The notes below the pieces were generated by a model, which was not told the DNA's origin, did no database searches, and saw only the letters and a list, made by a program, of their open reading frames with translations. 64,000 bases of DNA from Biscogniauxia marginata (taxonomy: Eukaryota; Ascomycota; Sordariomycetes; Xylariales; Xylariaceae), in contig MU404157.1 in NCBI GenBank assembly GCA_022695795.1, positions 86,541 through 150,540 on the forward strand. Direction: 5' to 3'. The position numbers and the translations under genes were made by a program. Shown in pieces: positions 1 to 12,500 of the stretch (the stretch's first letter is position 1; each line of letters begins with the position of its first letter).

Positions 1-492
1 TTCAATTGCGATTTTATTCCCGCCTGGTCCATTTTTTATAAATCTTTTCTTGGCTCGACTTGACTTCCTGACTTCTTGATTTTTGGGACCATGATATTGC
101 AGGAGAAAAAGCGGACTGCATGGGTACCATAAGCAAATATACCGAAACCCATTTGCCTAACGCCTTTTCTCAAAACCAGAACCAAACCATAATATATCTT
201 TTCTTTTCCCATTCTCCCCCATCGTTATCTAGTCTTCCTCTCTCTCTCTACCCATCCACAAGGCAGTTAAGGACATTCCAGTTCGGTTGTAGCAATACTC
301 TTCTTTCTCAAACGATATGAACGCCGTTTTCTCTTTTTCTTCCCCCGTATTTACCGACCAAATAGATCAATCACCCGGGAGGGAGCAAAAGTCGGCTTCT
401 TTCTTTCTTTCTTTCCTTTTTTTCCCCCCCTGGCTCCGGGCCATCCATTCCTGATTGTACGATATATTTCATTCTATATCTAGATGCCGTAA
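1..492. other. Intergenic, no gene seen
   Basis: No coding signal is visible. The stretch is pyrimidine-rich on the plus strand, with CT and TTTC runs near 225-250 and 400-430. It may include the 3' untranslated region of the small minus-strand gene that ends at 493. Confidence 0.5.
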
Positions 493-922
493 CTAGATCC
501 CCCCACCGGTCCGGTCGACGCTCGGGTACATGTTCGGGCGGTCCGACAGGGAGCTCTGCCGCTCCCGCTGTATCTTGCTGTACTGCACGCTGGCGGCGAG
601 GCCGGTCGCGACGATGCCGAGGAGGAGGAGGCCCCGGTGGCGGCTGCGGATGTAGGGAGGTTTCTTTGCGTCAGTGAAGGGCCGAGGCGGATGGGGTGAT
701 GATGACATGAGGTAGTAGGTAAAGTAAGGGTGGACTTACGCTATGGGACGTGCCGCCCCGGTGCTGACTCGCGATGTTCTGCTGTGGTCCATTCTGCTGG
801 CGGCGGTGGTGGTAGTAGTAGAAGCAGTGATTGTCATTTGTGACAGGCGAAACCTTCGGGTTATACGTTGTAGTAGTAGATCGTGGCGGGCTCAAGTCTC
901 CGACTTTGCTGTACCCGAACAA
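493..922 (-). CDS. Small single-pass membrane protein candidate, two exons
   Basis: I do not recognise the family. The proposed minus-strand model joins exon 740..922 to exon 493..663 (117 aa), removing a 76-nt intron with a perfect GTAAGT donor and a GCAAAG acceptor; the frame is kept (phase 0). The C-terminal half has one hydrophobic segment (GLLLLGIVATGLAASVQY) flanked by Arg/Lys-rich stretches (YIRSRHR before, KIQRERQ after), then a short polar tail ending PSVDRTGGGI. That is the architecture of a small tail-exposed organelle membrane protein, which is an inference. The N-terminal exon is low-complexity (Thr, Tyr and His runs), so the true start may lie inside it or in a further upstream exon. 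An unspliced alternative is a 71-residue protein starting at ATG 708. The C-terminal part is better supported than the start. Confidence 0.4.
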
Positions 923-3900
923 TGGGTTCGTTTGTTTATGTATAATTCCTTCGATATTTTGACTCGACTAAACTCGACTCAACTTGATGGATCAATTGTC
1001 CCCGAGCGTAACGATTCTAGAACAGAAGCAAGTTCTAGACAAGAGGAATTATATGAAAAGAGCAAAGCAATTGTGGGTGCGGGTATTCAAAGCTATAAGA
1101 GTAGGACAACGGATGCTGATCGATCCAGCGGTGTGAGAAGGAGTGGGAACACAAAAAGAGTGGGAGAGCTGGGGTTAGGAATTTATACTTTTGACTTTCC
1201 CCCCTTTTAACGGCTGAGAACAAGCTACCTACTAATACCCCATAGAATAGATACCTAAGGAGGTTAAGATATGTACTAACACGTAACTCTCCCCAGTCTT
1301 TCCAACATGTCATACACCTATCTATTTAGTTAGGTAGTAGCAGCGCTAGCCGGGGAGGTTTTAGACTTTTTTCCCCGTCTAGTACCTAAGAAGAGAAAGA
1401 TAAGTGAGATCATTGGATTGATGTGCCTCAGGGCAAGCTGATGGGCGCGAGTGGTGCCCGCGCGCACGATAATAAGTAGGAAGAAGATCGCTTTCATTAG
1501 GACCCAAAGTTTAGGTAGCTTGCTCAATCGGGCTAAGGGACACGCGAGCTGCGATTTATCATGCGAGGGGTTGTGGTACGATTGCTTCCGACTAGGTAGT
1601 GTTAGCTAACGTTGGTGGGGTACAACCCCACCTGCAGCGGTAGTCGCATAGCATCAATGACACGGCAGGGATATCGTACCAATTCCATGTATAAGTTGCT
1701 TATAGATCAGTATATAAACGATAAAGGAGACATATTAGAGGTTCGGTGTGAGATTGAATTTTCTAGACCGAATCTGAAGTAGCACCTAGCCGATGTGTAC
1801 CTACCTGCCAAATGTAAAGTACGTAAACAACATACCTGATATTTATCAAAACGCACATACCACACCACAATTACCCAGGTAAGCACTAAGTTACAGGTTC
1901 GGATTGTTGGGGGGCTGAGCTCGGGGAAAGCTGGGGAAGTAGTGGGTCTTTCTGCTATGGAAACAAATCTGGAGTCGGGTATAGCCGGGCCAAGGCTGGA
2001 AAGCTTATCTAGAAGCACTGGCCATTTCTAGTAAGATACTTGATATCTTTATATCAGACACTACAATTATATATTTCCGTCCATCCGGCATTTTTTAGAT
2101 TCCCAAAGGTCAGAGCAATAGGATTGCTTCTCGATGCTAAGTATTACACACGCAGGAGAGATCTGGGTCCCGCGAGGACAGTCTTTCCGCAGCAGCGGGA
2201 CATTTAAGGTATAAGCTTATCCATATCCACCATAGGGTGCTAACCTCTCGGTACCCGCCGTGTAGTCATAGGTAGGGGTATTCAGACGATATTGTTGTTG
2301 TCCAAGCCCTTACCTAGATCGCATCTGCAGCCCTGGAGGCCATAAAACGTATGAGACCTTTCTTTGTTACCTGGCCCGTTTCCTGACGCGTAAGTACCTT
2401 CGCGAAATATAGCTCGCCGAAACGAAGTCTTAACGATGGCTCGCTCGACTCGGAGGGCTGTTTGACACCTAAATGGCCTCCGGAACACCCCTGTACTCCG
2501 CGTTCTCACCGCTGTAGGTCGCGGTAGCAAGTTGAGGTTGCGGGGCTCTAAAAATAGGTGCCTCTTACGTCCGTGAGGTGATGATGTTTCTAACCCGAAC
2601 TCTTTCCACAACAGAAGGATGTAGCCGTAATGCCGATTTCGAATAGCCCCCACGTTCTGTATGGGCAGTTTCATTGATCGAAGCATGGAACTTTGAGATT
2701 TATAACACATGAATTTTTCTGATTACAGTACATTGGAGCCACTTGACAAGTAATGATGGAGTGCCACCTACGCCTCGCACCTCCTGATTAGGTAGGGGAA
2801 CATGCAGTCAAATGGAAAGGAATTATATTTTCCTTCCGGAGGTGAGGTAAGTAGGGGAAACATTCCAGAGTATATACCTATATACCTGCCAATTACGTCG
2901 GATCGGGTAGGCACAGCTGCATTGTCTTTTTTAGGGTCGGTCGGGAATGTATTTTGTGCATACAAGGTACGTCCGACACCCCCCGGGACTCCATCCGTCA
3001 ATCTTATCTCCTAGGATCATGGTTGCACTGCGACCCACTTATATAGGGCTGAAGGCTTTAATTAATTAAGGTGATGTCAGTGGGTGGGCTGAGCCTTGGT
3101 GTTAATACACCTCCATCTAAGAACATGGAATGGAATGACAAGGCTGGACAACAACCGTCTCAGCCACGATTGACGCCCAACTCACACATACAACGGTCCC
3201 TGCCGGGCTGAGCACATGTGTATTAATTGACCTCTCAATCTTTGAAGTTGCTACATGTATCATACTTACAGGGACAACTTCAAAGGGGGGAGGGCGGGTA
3301 ATGAAGCTGTGAGCTGCCAAGATGTTATTTAGGTACTTGTGTACCTAAAAGACGCGTTATCATGTTGATCCCCCCTAAATTGCCCTGTACTGCTTAGGTA
3401 TAGAATAGCCCCTAGCGCTGATTTGTTTACTTACGCCTGGCAGCCGGGCAGCCTGGCTACATGTATGTCATGCCTCCATTGCTCTAAGGTAGGTACCCTT
3501 AGCAGTTGTGTAAAGTGGCAGGTATCTTATCAGGTACCTATGTACTTCATACAATAAGAAGCTACCCCGCAGGTAGAATATGCTCAAATGACGGTACAGA
3601 ATATCCATTAAAAACCTCGCAAGCCTTGCGTTAAATCCACATAATAGTGCTAAACTTGTTTTAAGAGCTTTTTAGTTTATATTATATTAATATTAATATC
3701 TATATTTTTTCTATGTTAATATTTTAAGGATTCTTAATAAAATTGTTTTACTTATATTAAGTAAGTGTTAATATTATAGGTGTTTATTTATCTCGGTCTT
3801 AAAATTATTTGTATGATACTTAAGGTAAATTTCACCTTCAATATACCTAGGTAGGTACCTGTGTTTTGTTCCCATGTCTAAAAACTCGCGTGCCTCTAAA

Positions 3901-4772
3901 ATGAACTTGATTATAAAGACCTGTGACATGTATAGATACTTGCAGCTACAAAGATACATGTAGGTAGGTACCGGCACGAGTTTAATGCCTTACCACCAGG
4001 CAGCCACCTCGATCCTCCTCAGCCTTGCCATACCTACCTAAATGTGTTGTTCCCTCGCAATAAACCTTCCATTGTTCTTCCCAATCCATTGACTCTAGTT
4101 TGGGCACATTTGAACATTTCCTTGCTCGCCTACGTGAGTGAGAGAGGACCCCCCAAATCACCCCGCCCATACCACGTTGGCACCTATCCATCTCTTCTAC
4201 CTTTACCTTTACTTTTTTACCTTCACTTTTGCTCTCCACCCCCACCTCCACCTTCATTCACGCACACACATACATGCACACACACCCACACATTCTGGCG
4301 TTTCTCACCTGACTCATCATCGGTGCTGCTACACGCTCTTTCGTTCTGTGCCTGCTGCTGTTGACAATCATTTTCCTGCAGGGAAACAGGAAAAAAACAA
4401 AACAAGCATTCCCTCGTCAACTGTACACTGCACACTACACACAACACACTGCACAGTAGCACGCACATATGTTTCTCTTTTCTACCCAAACCACTTTCAC
4501 ATACCTACCCTGCCCTCCTCGTCACTGTTGGTACTACGGTACATCCTGACATTCTACTAGTTTGTGCTCGCTGCTGTCGGCGCCCTCAGCCTTGGTCACG
4601 CCCTACCAGCCTACACCTACTACCATCATCATTCCTAGCAAACCTTCCATTCTAGACATCTCGGCTCACCCAACTTTCTCTTGTGTTTTTTTTTTCCACA
4701 TCCCCATTATTCTACCGACTGCCACGCAGTCTGCCATTTCTGACCCGGGTTTCCCTCTGAACCAACTTCAGG
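923..4772. other. Gene-poor intergenic region
   Basis: Nearly 3.9 kb in which I see no convincing gene. Open frames are short, without splice partners or recognisable motifs. The stretch holds several TAGGTA/TACCTA words, a very AT-rich island at about 3658-3785, and from about 4180 to 4770 a long C/T- and CA-rich plus-strand tract (CACACA runs near 4260-4295). The CT-rich part directly precedes the gene starting at 4773 and is probably its promoter and 5' untranslated region. Confidence 0.5.
3658..3785. repeat. AT-rich island
   Basis: Almost pure A/T made of TTAATATTA-like words, sharply different from the flanks. In filamentous ascomycetes such islands are often remnants of repeats mutated by repeat-induced point mutation, but no element ends or coding remnants are visible, so the origin is inference. 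Confidence 0.35.
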
Positions 4773-5057
4773 ATGGCTGCACCAGACCAGCCCGACGAGG
4801 CTGTCCACCTCGGCAGCGATGCATCTGAGAATGGCGAAAACCTTGCATCTCAGATTGGTCGTTCCTCTGTCACTGAACTTTTCGGACTCGATGATCGTGA
4901 GACGCGAGATCTGTTTCGCGTGCAGCGCGTTAACTATGAGTTGCACACCGGCGATACCATGATCATTATCCGATTCCCTCGACTGGAGTTTGCCGACTGC
5001 AATGGCGAAGAAGTGCGTCTCTCTCTTTTTTTTCTCTTTTTTTTTCTTGCCTTTCAA

Positions 5058-5089
<32 letters not shown>

Positions 5090-7257
5090 GAAGTGCATCA
5101 ACTGTTTGATGTGCCTGAACCCTCTCTGGGCAACAGCATTTTTTTTGAATTTCTAATTGCATTTAGTATATATCATACTAATTAATTTTTTTCCAATACT
5201 ATAGTGGACAACCAAGCAGTTTCGCATGAGATCGGACCAGCTTCTGGCCACCGGATCGTCTGTTTTCAGACGGCTCCTATCACCTGCTAGTCAGGCTCAA
5301 ACTGCACGCCGCCTACGACAGGAGGGCTTCATCATTCCATGCCCTTACGTGCTGGATTTGACACCTCCGACCGAGGGTGATGAATCTGCAGCTATGTTGA
5401 TCCAAGCATCCTTGTCAACTGCAGTCAGGGCTTGGTGGACGTCGCACGAGCGTCTTTCTATCTCTTCATGCCTAGTCTCTGGTCACGACGACCACTGTGC
5501 TAATCACAGACACGTACCACAGTACTGCGAGAAGACTGCCACGGATGCTTCTCAGAGAAGCCCCAATGGCGTTCTCGACCTAGACTGCATCAAACCATCG
5601 AGTGCTCGGGACATCGATGACTTCTGCCCTATCCGATTCCGGGCCAACATTGTACGACTGCTGATGTCCATCAACGGTGCTGAATTTGTGCTCAATTCAG
5701 CACCTCGTGTCTACACCCTAGCGTGTGTCGCGAATTTCCTGGACTGCATCAATCTTGTGGTAAGCACGGAACTAAACCCAGACCTAAAGCTCACCCCCTT
5801 AGACATCAAAAAGAGACTAACATAATGCCAACCCTTTTTTATAGCGCGATGATGTTACAGTATGGATGATGGCAGACCCCAACGTGTCTTTCATTGATAT
5901 CAATGCCGAGGATGCCTTGAAGATCTCTTGGATGTTGCAAATGGCCGACGTTACTCGAGTATCGTTCCGCATCATTGTAGCTGAACGAGCACTTGCTATT
6001 CTTGGTGCCACCGCTACCATCCATGATGCTGAGAATAATGAGCAGCCATTTGGCCGTCCCAGAGCAACAGTGACTGACGATCAAGCCACTTCCATTCAGT
6101 ACGCTGCACAGAAATTTGCAGACAGGGTGCAGACAACATTCGAAAAGTTCATGTCTGACGATGTCTTTGACTGGCTGCAGATCCCCGAGTGGCGTAAGAT
6201 CAATCTCATTGAGGTCCGCATTGAGACCATTTTTGAAAGCGACTTATCCTCTCTCAGAAACTCACCTCTGGAGGTAGAACGCCCGCCCTATGGACTGCTC
6301 AATGAAGCTCTCAGTGCCTTGAAATCCCTCAAAGAAGCTTCACTACGGTTCCTGCGTGATGCTGTGGAGGAAGCGCTGGCTTTGCGGGTTGCTGAACCAG
6401 AGCTGATCAAAATGGATTGCGACCGTTCTTGCTATATCGGCAGCTCACAATTCACCAACACATCTACCGTCTATGACGGTCTGAACAGAGTTCAGCGTCT
6501 CATGGTCCCTGCTTTCTGGAAGACCCTCAAAGAGATTGTCTGCGATCGACGAAAGATTGAGTCTCTCCTACATGATCATGCAGAGGACATGAACTTCAAG
6601 GCTGCAATGACGCTCTGTCCACAAACGTACGCAAGGGATGTAACGAGAGGCGGCAATGACGAGTTCACCTTTCGACCTTCGCAATTCTACTACCAGCTTT
6701 TTGACAAATTTACCCGTCTACGCGACAACTGGGCATCTCCTACCCTAGAGATTGAACTCACACGAACTGATCACCTAGTCTTAGCACTTTCAGACGACGA
6801 GTTCAAGTTCCTGCCTCTTTGGGCAGGAGGCCTAGATGACGGAACCGGTGGTGTCTATGAGTCCAGCGTGCCGGATGCAGAGCTGGGACCTATAGGACCT
6901 GGTCCGTTTTTCCGTACAGGTGGCACGGTAGCTACTGATGTGTCAAGTATCAATCAGTCGGCGCCCACGATGAGCGTCTCAGGAACTGTCACCATGACAG
7001 CTGGTCGATCTTTGGCAGCTGCCCATTCTGAGGCAGGCGACACCGCTGTCGGGTCTGAACGACAGGCTTCTACTGGTCATACTGCTTCTAACTCAGGCGA
7101 AGCTGTTGTCGTCTCTTCAGACGACTCTCCTGCTTGGTCGGGCGGGGAAAGCGACAATGATGCTGATAATGCTGCTGTTGATGATGATGACGACGACATA
7201 TGGGAGCTCTTGGGGAGCACAACCTGGTCAGTCGTCGATGAAGATGATGATGCATAA
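4773..7257 (+). CDS. Conserved-looking fungal protein of unknown function, BTB-like N-terminus
   Basis: Three exons, 4773..5012, 5205..5759 and 5845..7257, give 735 aa. Both introns are phase 0 with GTGCGT/TATAG and GTAAGC/TATAG ends, and the second has a CTAAC branch site. Residues about 54-100 read as beta strands followed by a helix, around TTKQFRMRSDQLLATGSSVF; this resembles the opening of a fungal BTB/POZ fold, in which a protein-interaction domain begins with a 'held in memory' strand and a Ser-Xaa-Phe turn. Residues about 215-310 look like the matching helical part (RFRANIVRLLMSINGAEF). The middle is mixed alpha-helical. The C-terminal ~120 residues are Ser/Thr/Gly-rich and end in an acidic tail with an Asp run. 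No catalytic motif, signal peptide or membrane segment is visible. A scaffold or adaptor role is possible but not shown. Confidence 0.8.
5059..5089 (+). repeat. CT/GT dinucleotide microsatellite
   Basis: A (CT)n run passes directly into a (GT)n run inside the first intron of the gene at 4773-7257. It is a likely length-variable marker. Confidence 0.85.
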
Positions 7258-9581
7258 TTCCTCTAAGCAGGCCTAGAATTGTTGGTTTTGTTTTCATTAG
7301 CAGACCTCGAAAACAATCTAGAGCTTGTGTGGGACCAAGAAGCAAGCATGCATCACATTAGCACACATATGGAGTTTTCCTTTTCCCAGTTCCATAACTA
7401 CGAGCATCCTCACACTTCGTACTGGTAGAGGATGTGGTACGACCGATATTCAACAAGGATACCATTGTGTACGAGAGATAAGAGGGTTTGGCCTTGATGG
7501 CAAGCTAGTACCTTCTGCTTTGCTACTTGGAACAGTTTTCGACACACCACACTGATTGAGAATCCTTGCGGTGATAATGATTCCAGATTCCTTCTGCAGG
7601 TGCCTGTTTGAAGAAGCCTGGTGCAATCATAAATTGTCGGCGAAAGATGCGGATGAAAAAGAACGAAAAAGAACGAAAAAGAAAAAAAATCGAACAGAGA
7701 GAGAAGGAGGCTCATTGTCCACAAGCACCATTGCATGCATCGGAGATCTCATCACAGATCAGGATTCCTCGTGCTCTTTTCCTTCTTCTCCCCCTTTTGT
7801 CCCTTTGTTCTATAGAGGCTTGGACGAATAGACGAAACGGAATACACATGATGGTTACATGAGGATGATGATGATGGATAATACCTAATAATGATCGTGA
7901 GAGATGACGGACGGGGTGAGATAAACAACTTGGCAGATTTGGCCTGAAGTTGTTATTGTTGTTAATACAAATGGTCACGTTTTGCACAGTTGTGCGGGCG
8001 TACGTGTAATATACTGCCCAATGTTAGCTAGCTAAATAAAAGCTTGATTCTCGGAACAAAAAAAAGATGATGAAGAAAACGGTGTGGTTAATGAGGGTGA
8101 CGGTGATGGTGATAATAACACTGAGGAGGAGGGGACAAGTCCGATAATAATACAGACTCGAAAGGACACATTGTTGATAACAATTTGTCCGCCTTTCTCT
8201 TACTATATTGTACTGTGCTGTGCTGTGATTTAATAGTACATATATAGATACATTGTGTGTACTTATCCATCATGATATTCATGCTTGTTGTTATTTACTT
8301 CCTTATTTACCTATTAAAGGTGTATTTAATTAGCTTCCTAGGTTACCTAGGTAGGCACGTATATATATGTATGAGTCTTTACACTGCCTGAGAAATTGCA
8401 CATGTCTGGTAGTATGGTTATCCTCCTCCCAGACGAACGACCAAACCAACCTAATACCTACAATGTTTCATCTTCCATCGGGAGGAGCCCCCACTGGGCC
8501 CGCTTGACCTCTAATGGCTGGCTGACTATGTGTACGTTCGTCTGGGATTGCGTGTCTGATTCCCCGTGCGAGAAGAAGAGAGAAAGGGTAAGAGGGAGGA
8601 TATACATTTATCTTCGTCTACCAAACGGCCTTGTCTAGAATCCCATTCTGCGAGGTGCCCTCTCTTTATATACGCATTTCACAATCTATATATCGCCTAT
8701 ACTATACCTACCACATCTCACACATCAAAACAGATAATCCAAAATCGAATCGTTGAAAGCTTGTCAAGATATATATATCATCAAAGACCATCCATAACAT
8801 CTTCCCTTATCTTGTCACTTTCACTTTCACTTTACACATAACATATACCATATAACTCACCCCAAGAAGAAGAAAAACCAACAATTAAAGGTAAGGCAAG
8901 TAGGTAAAAGTCACGTTTCCCTACGTGACATAACGCAACGTGACACGTATAATAGCACGCGTACCTAGCTAGCTAGAGTAGATAGACTAACCCAGTATGG
9001 CCTCTTTCACGATCCCTTCTTTTTACCGACTTTCCCGTCCCAGATCAAGTGATGGGCCTGCCTGCCTCTTAGATTGTGTGTGCCTTTCTTTCATTTTAGT
9101 ATGAAATTAGAAGAAATCGGATAAAGCAGATAAAAGAGGAGGTAGGGTTAAGGTATCATCCGAAGAGAAAGAAGGGAAAAGAGGAGGGGAAAAAAAAAGA
9201 GAATGAAATACAAGTACAAGTTCCCCCTTTCCCCTCTATGCCGTTCCCATCGTCAAAGTTCCCCCTCCTAGCTGATAAGTAGCAACAGCAGTGGCATCAT
9301 CATCACTCTTTGCGCAGAATCGAAATCACGATGGGAAAAGAAACGCAAAGAAACCCCAGATTCTTCTAACCGACCCTTCCGTTTGCCTCCTTTTTTCTCC
9401 CTTTCTAAACGCCAGTGTTTCCATGCTAGAAATGCGACCCTTGGCAAAACCAGCCAAGCATTATATGTATGTTAATTTCCCCCCTCTTCTTGTACCCCTC
9501 TAGGTTGAAGGACTGAAAGCTCAGTCGATTGCAATATGTCAAATGTAAAAGTGAAGTAAGCCGCACACCGAAGCATTTCCT
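7258..9581. other. Intergenic between two converging genes
   Basis: No gene is seen. It separates the 3' ends of the BTB-like gene (+) and SCC2 (-). It holds A-rich GAACGAAAAA repeats near 7660-7690, a TACCTAGGTAGG word at 8337-8355, TATATA runs near 8360 and 8770, and a cluster of ACGTGAC words at 8911-8948. An unannotated non-coding transcript cannot be excluded. Confidence 0.5.
8911..8948. promoter_or_regulatory. Cluster of TCACGT/ACGTGAC words
   Basis: Within 38 bases there are TCACGT (8911), TACGTGAC (8922) and AACGTGACACGT (8937). An ACGT core flanked by GAC or TCA is typical of bZIP or bHLH recognition sites. The cluster lies more than 600 bases from either neighbouring gene end, so which gene it would serve, if any, is unknown. 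Confidence 0.3.
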
Positions 9582-12500
9582 TTAGATCCACGATTCGTTG
9601 TCTTCCATGTTTACTTCTGAAGTCTCGATACTTTGCTTTTTGGATCGACCGCGAGCTCTAGGTTTTGAGTTGGATCGCGGCCGCTTCTTTCGGCCACCGG
9701 GAGTGCCGATTGCCTTTCTCTTGCGACCACGGCTGTCGACTGCAGCCTCATCATCGTCTTCTTCGGCATCTGGGGTACTTGGCTCCCCTTCAGCATCGAG
9801 ATCCTCGTCTTCGTCTGCAACCTTAACCTCGCTGTCGACGTTCAAGAGTTCAATGAACAATCGACATTGCTCCATCATGTTCTCTGGCGTATCCAACCTA
9901 GACATAATGGAAGTCATGTCGGCCCAAAGCTTGTCGCCAACGACACCTTGGACTCTAACTGGAGGTTTTGTATGGTCTTTCGCGGTGCCCTTTCCTTTAC
10001 TCTCGCGGCGGTTAGGATTGAGGCCAAATAGGCGGCGAAGGTAACTGCGTGCCTCCCAGAGGGCCAAGAATATTGTCGAACCTGCCGCTAGCTGACGAAG
10101 TCGTAGAGGATCCACGGAACTAGCAGCGGAAGTGGCGGCGGTAGTGGCAGTGGGCTGTGCTTCCCCATCGACTGGTTGCTGGGAACTTGGAACTGGGTCC
10201 ATGCGTACTTGAAAGATCTCTGATTCAATGGCCTGGGCAACACTAGAACCTGTCCCAGTGACTAATTTCTCCATAGCCGTGACTGTTGTCTGAAGTTCGC
10301 CAACTGTAACATACTCGAAGAAAGCAATATTCTCAATTAGAAACCGGGAGAATGCCACGTGGGGTGGCATTGGTTGATTCACTTCAAGTTTGGACGGATC
10401 AAAGTCTATCTGGCCAACGAACTTTTCAAGGAACCTGACCCGATTTTTGGACTTGCTGATCTTCAGGACTTCGATGAGCAGATGGAATTTAGATGTAAAT
10501 GTCCCCTCGATTGCGCCCCGAGGATCCTGGATAACATCCTGTTGATACTTGAAGGCTGATTGCATTGCTTTGGTATATTCCCTCTCGAGGACGCTTTCGT
10601 ACTTCTCGTGGAGGGCTCTGTGCTCGTGGTACGCCAGTTCCGAGATCCTAGTTACTGGGCAAGTCTCTAGCGTAATCAAGGTAACGCCGGTCTCTTTCGG
10701 ATGTACCAAGCCCTGCCGGTTGATGCTTGCCAATACCTCCATCGCTAAGAAACCGTGATCGTCCGGGGTAGCTAGAGCGATGCGCGTTATGTCTTTGAGG
10801 AATCGCTGGGTGGTTGCGCTGGCCACGTCATCAAAACTGGTGCCACCCATAACTTTCAGATCCTTCTTGGCAGTCTCTTTGCCCGCAGCTGCAGATGCAG
10901 CAGATTGTTCTGACCGTTGCTCTTCCGTGATGAGAAACTCCTTGAATGATCGCAGAATCATTGTTTCAAGGCTAGGATTCTGCTCTTCGAAAACCTTTTC
11001 GAAAGCTTTCCAGACGTTGGGCGTAACGTAATTTCTGGGGTTCGACTGGCAGACGAGTCCAACGGCATCCAGGGCTGGCTTCCTTACATCTTCTGGTTGG
11101 GCTGGGTCTGTGAAGGGAAGGATGATGTCGACCATCAGTTTCGACACAGAGTCACCCCGCCATTCTGGAAGTCTGCTCTTGAAAAGTTCCATGTCGCTGT
11201 CGAAGTTGCAGTGTTTACCAGCCATCCCGACAATGAGCGAGTAACGACTGAATTGTTGGATCTGTTTTGGGGACAACGGGCCTTTGGTGAGAGATGCCCT
11301 GGCTTTTTGGATACCAACAAGGCTAGAAGAAACAAGGCGGGCTATGTTTTCAGAGGTTTTTAGTAAACCACTGATGATCCAGATACATGCAATCGCGTCG
11401 TCCACAAGCGGTCTTGGAATTGAGCCCGTCGCCTTCAAGAGGTCCTGTCGTACGTCTATGAGGAATTGCGAATGCACACTGGAGACTTGCGGCAGCACCC
11501 TTCGATAAATCACTACGACGGCCCTCGACACCGCCATGTCCTTGCTTGTGCTGATACTAGAGACGCGTGGTTTCAGGAGCCGGATTTGCTCAAAAGTGAA
11601 GAGCTTTGGATCCGCTTTGGCAAATATCATCAACACTTGCAGAGCATCTTTGCCTGATGGTATTGAAGGGTCATCAGTTTCGGGGTTGTCAACGAGATCG
11701 AACATATTCGCAACAAGCCTGGTGCACACCCGCGTGTTTGCTTCGGCCAGCCTATATTCGGGCGATAGAATTGTTTGGAAGACTTTGTCAAGAATAAGTG
11801 CGGTGTTGCCTCGCTTAGCAGTTTGGACCATTAGAGCAACATGATCTGTAAGAGACTGCTTGAAAGCAACGGAATCGTCTTCCTTGTAGAATGGAGCGAT
11901 CCATATCTCTTCTATCATCTGCCTGGCTAATTCACGAACGCCTTCGTCCGGGTCTTGCATCCTGTGCAACAATCCATGTGCGATTATGCTTCGGATGGTC
12001 TTGCTCTCGTTCCTTAGATATATATCTTTGGCAAGTTTCATTGCTCTTTTCCTTACCCCTACTCCCGAGTCAACAAATCGCTCAATGACAGTCTGGGTCA
12101 TCCCTTCTTCTAGTTTCGGTCGCATGGCGATACATTTGCCGATGAGACCAAGCGCTGAATCTCGCACCTGCGGCGAGGAATCGCTAGAGCACCTCAGGAC
12201 TAGCTCAATGACAACACTTTCACCGTCAAGGATCGTTGGGTCTGTTTCAAGTACTTGGTTGATACTTTTGAGGCTTCTACTCCGTACTGTTGCCTGGTCC
12301 GTGGTCATCGAGTTCATGAGCACATTTAGGATATTCTTGAAGGCTGCACAGAAGCTAGACCGGAGCAAAATAATCGAGTGGGAGAGCTTTGCGTGGTTGG
12401 CAACAATTGACTTGAAACTCCATTCCCTTGAAAGCCACCGAGGGTCCTCGATCATATTCCGTAGGCGAAATGCAGTTCTACCAAATTCCGAGCGCCGTTC

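Noticed and set aside
743..1210. 155-codon open frame on the plus strand
   Set aside because: Its first half is antisense to the small membrane-protein exon and the rest is low-quality; no family resemblance.
2282..2710. 142-codon open frame on the minus strand
   Set aside because: No recognisable motifs, irregular composition, no splice or start context; most likely chance.
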